Source of the DNA: Deltaproteobacteria bacterium
GTDB lineage: Bacteria; Desulfobacterota_B; Binatia; UBA9968
NCBI GenBank assembly: GCA_005879255.1
Contig: VBKY01000342.1
Span: forward strand, 1 to 6,825
Length of the DNA stretch: 6,825 bases
Direction of reading: 5' to 3'
In this document: piece by piece, positions 6,238-6,825 of the stretch
How positions within the stretch are numbered: the first letter of the stretch is position 1
Layout: the number at the start of each line of letters is the position of its first letter
Position numbers and translations under genes: made by a program
Notes under the pieces: generated by a model
Database searches by the model: none
Told to the model about the DNA's origin: nothing
What the model saw: only the letters and a program-made list of their open reading frames with translations

Positions 6238-6423
6238 GCATCAATTGCACAAAAATCGCTGTGATTTCGTCGAAGTTCGTATGAGCTTCAATGCGACTGC
6301 CTACGCGCGCGTCATGATCTGCCTAGATAGGCGGCATCGCGTTGAGCACAGGTTGGAAACTTTTTAGCTCGGATTTGTCTTGATCAGAGAAAAAACGCCA
6401 ATGGAGAGTCGAGAATATTCCAG
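6238..6423. other. Upstream part of the nasT-nirA intergenic region
   Basis: No credible gene. Apart from the NtrC-like dyad it holds CACA-N8-TGTG (6263-6248), just upstream of the -24 element, and a TGC-N11-GCA string at 6249-6233 that overlaps the -24 element. Either could be an operator but neither is convincing. GAATATTC lies just after the nasT stop. Confidence 0.4.
6320..6336. promoter_or_regulatory. Candidate NtrC-type enhancer site
   Basis: A 17-base dyad with outer parts TGCC and GGCA (TGC-N11-GCA), the outline and length of NtrC sites. Its centre at 6328 is about 117 bases before the predicted sigma-54 start, a usual enhancer distance. The inner bases match the NtrC consensus poorly. 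The same stretch also contains a GCCTA-TC-TAGGC dyad (6332-6321), so another regulator is possible. Confidence 0.35.
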
Positions 6424-6825
6424 CTAGTTTTTGTCGCCTTTAAAAAATCCACCCGCCAAGATGATCGCTTGGGCCACATCGGCCATTGGCTTGCGCATGT
6501 TCATGCTGGTCTTTTTGATCAGCGTATAAGCCTGCTCTTCAGTGAGCTTCCTTTGTTCCATTAGCAAACCCTTGGCGCGCTCAATGAGCTTTCGCGCTTC
6601 CAAGTTTACCTTGAGCGTTGAATTTTCTTCGCGCAACGAAAGGAAATCCTGAAAACGCGTGATCGCAAGCTCGATCGTTGGACTAAGCTCTTCCGCTCTC
6701 AAAGGTTTGACGAGATAACCCATCACGCCGGCCTGCTTTGCTCGCTCGATGGTCGCCGCGTCGTAGTGGCTGGTGATCAGTACGACGGGCAGAGGCTGTG
6801 CATGCATCATATCGCTTGCCGCTTG
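6424..6825 (-). CDS. nasT: NasT-like ANTAR response regulator, N-terminus outside window
   Basis: RNA-binding antiterminator of nitrate/nitrite assimilation. The reading frame is open to the window edge, so the start and the usual phospho-acceptor Asp region are not visible. What remains (about 133 residues) is the second half of a receiver domain, with PVVLITS (strand 4), AKQAGVMGYLVKP containing the conserved Lys-Pro, and then a coiled-coil linker. The C-terminal ANTAR domain runs from LEARKLIERAKGLLM through LTEEQAYTLIKKTSM to ADVAQAIILA, with the typical Arg/Lys, Ala and Met pattern. In NasS-NasT systems NasS, an NrtA-like sensor, holds NasT inactive without nitrate; nasS usually lies beside nasT and could be just beyond the window. 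The tandem hexaloop RNA about 215 bases downstream is its likely target. I found no convincing terminator after the stop. Confidence 0.85.
   Translation of the reverse strand, partial: QAASDMMHAQPLPVVLITSHYDAATIERAKQAGVMGYLVKPLRAEELSPTIELAITRFQDFLSLREENSTLKVNLEARKLIERAKGLLMEQRKLTEEQAYTLIKKTSMNMRKPMADVAQAIILAGGFFKGDKN

Noticed and set aside
6248..6263. CACA-N8-TGTG dyad just upstream of the -24 element, considered as an FNR/CRP-like operator
   Set aside because: The half-sites are only four bases and fit neither consensus well; a match of this quality is expected by chance.
5901..6284. 127-codon plus-strand ORF in the nirA leader
   Set aside because: It runs antisense across the promoter, hairpins and terminator. 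The translation looks random and no ribosome site is evident. The minus-strand frame at 6121-5924 is more protein-like.
6361..6423. Possible terminator after nasT at the T6 run (6394-6389 on the minus strand)
   Set aside because: No stable G/C-rich stem directly precedes the T-run.

Overview
The window is one minus-strand nitrate/nitrite assimilation locus, read here from high to low coordinates. It starts with the 3' end of a NasT-type ANTAR antiterminator gene (6424-6825, cut by the window edge). An approximately 600-base regulatory region follows. Then come a ferredoxin-type nitrite reductase fused to a Rieske domain (nirA, 3972-5819), a Tat-exported nitrate-binding protein (nrtA, 2695-3972), a permease (nrtB, 1912-2685) and two ABC ATPases (nrtC-like, 1059-1901; nrtD-like, 3-1040). 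The last five genes are packed with a 1-base overlap or gaps of 9 to 18 bases, so they are almost certainly one operon. No nitrate reductase gene lies inside the window.

The most informative part is the nirA leader. Read on the minus strand it holds, in order, a near-consensus sigma-54 promoter (TGGCAT-N5-TTGC, 6237-6222) and a predicted transcription start at about 6211. Next are two adjacent hairpins, each with a six-base loop of the form A-N-N-G-N-N (AACGAA and AAGGGC). An intrinsic terminator (6180-6147) follows, and its 5' arm is the same sequence as the loop and 3' arm of the second hairpin. This is the architecture expected of an ANTAR-protein RNA target. The model is that NasT binding the two hairpins blocks the terminator and lets transcription reach nirA-nrtABCD. 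A nasT-type gene directly upstream fits this. A possible NtrC-type site (6336-6320) lies about 117 bases upstream of the predicted start. The operon therefore appears to be under double control: nitrogen limitation through sigma-54/NtrC, and nitrate/nitrite induction through NasT antitermination. A possible 65-codon gene (6121-5924) sits between the attenuator and nirA and would be under the same control.

Together the proteins would bring nitrate (and perhaps nitrite) in through NrtABCD and reduce nitrite to ammonium by NirA. The gene order nirA-nrtA-nrtB-nrtC-nrtD matches the cyanobacterial operon. The control elements, and the lack of the solute-binding-like domain on NrtC, do not.

The organism is a Gram-negative-type bacterium, given the Tat-exported binding protein and the sigma-54/NasT control, with moderately high GC. 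A repeat containing TCCTGAGC-N4-TCGAAGG at 66-84 is of a kind I associate with genomes of uncultured soil or sediment bacteria. I cannot place the phylum with confidence; an uncultured proteobacterium-like or Desulfobacterota/Binatota/NC10-like lineage is only a guess.
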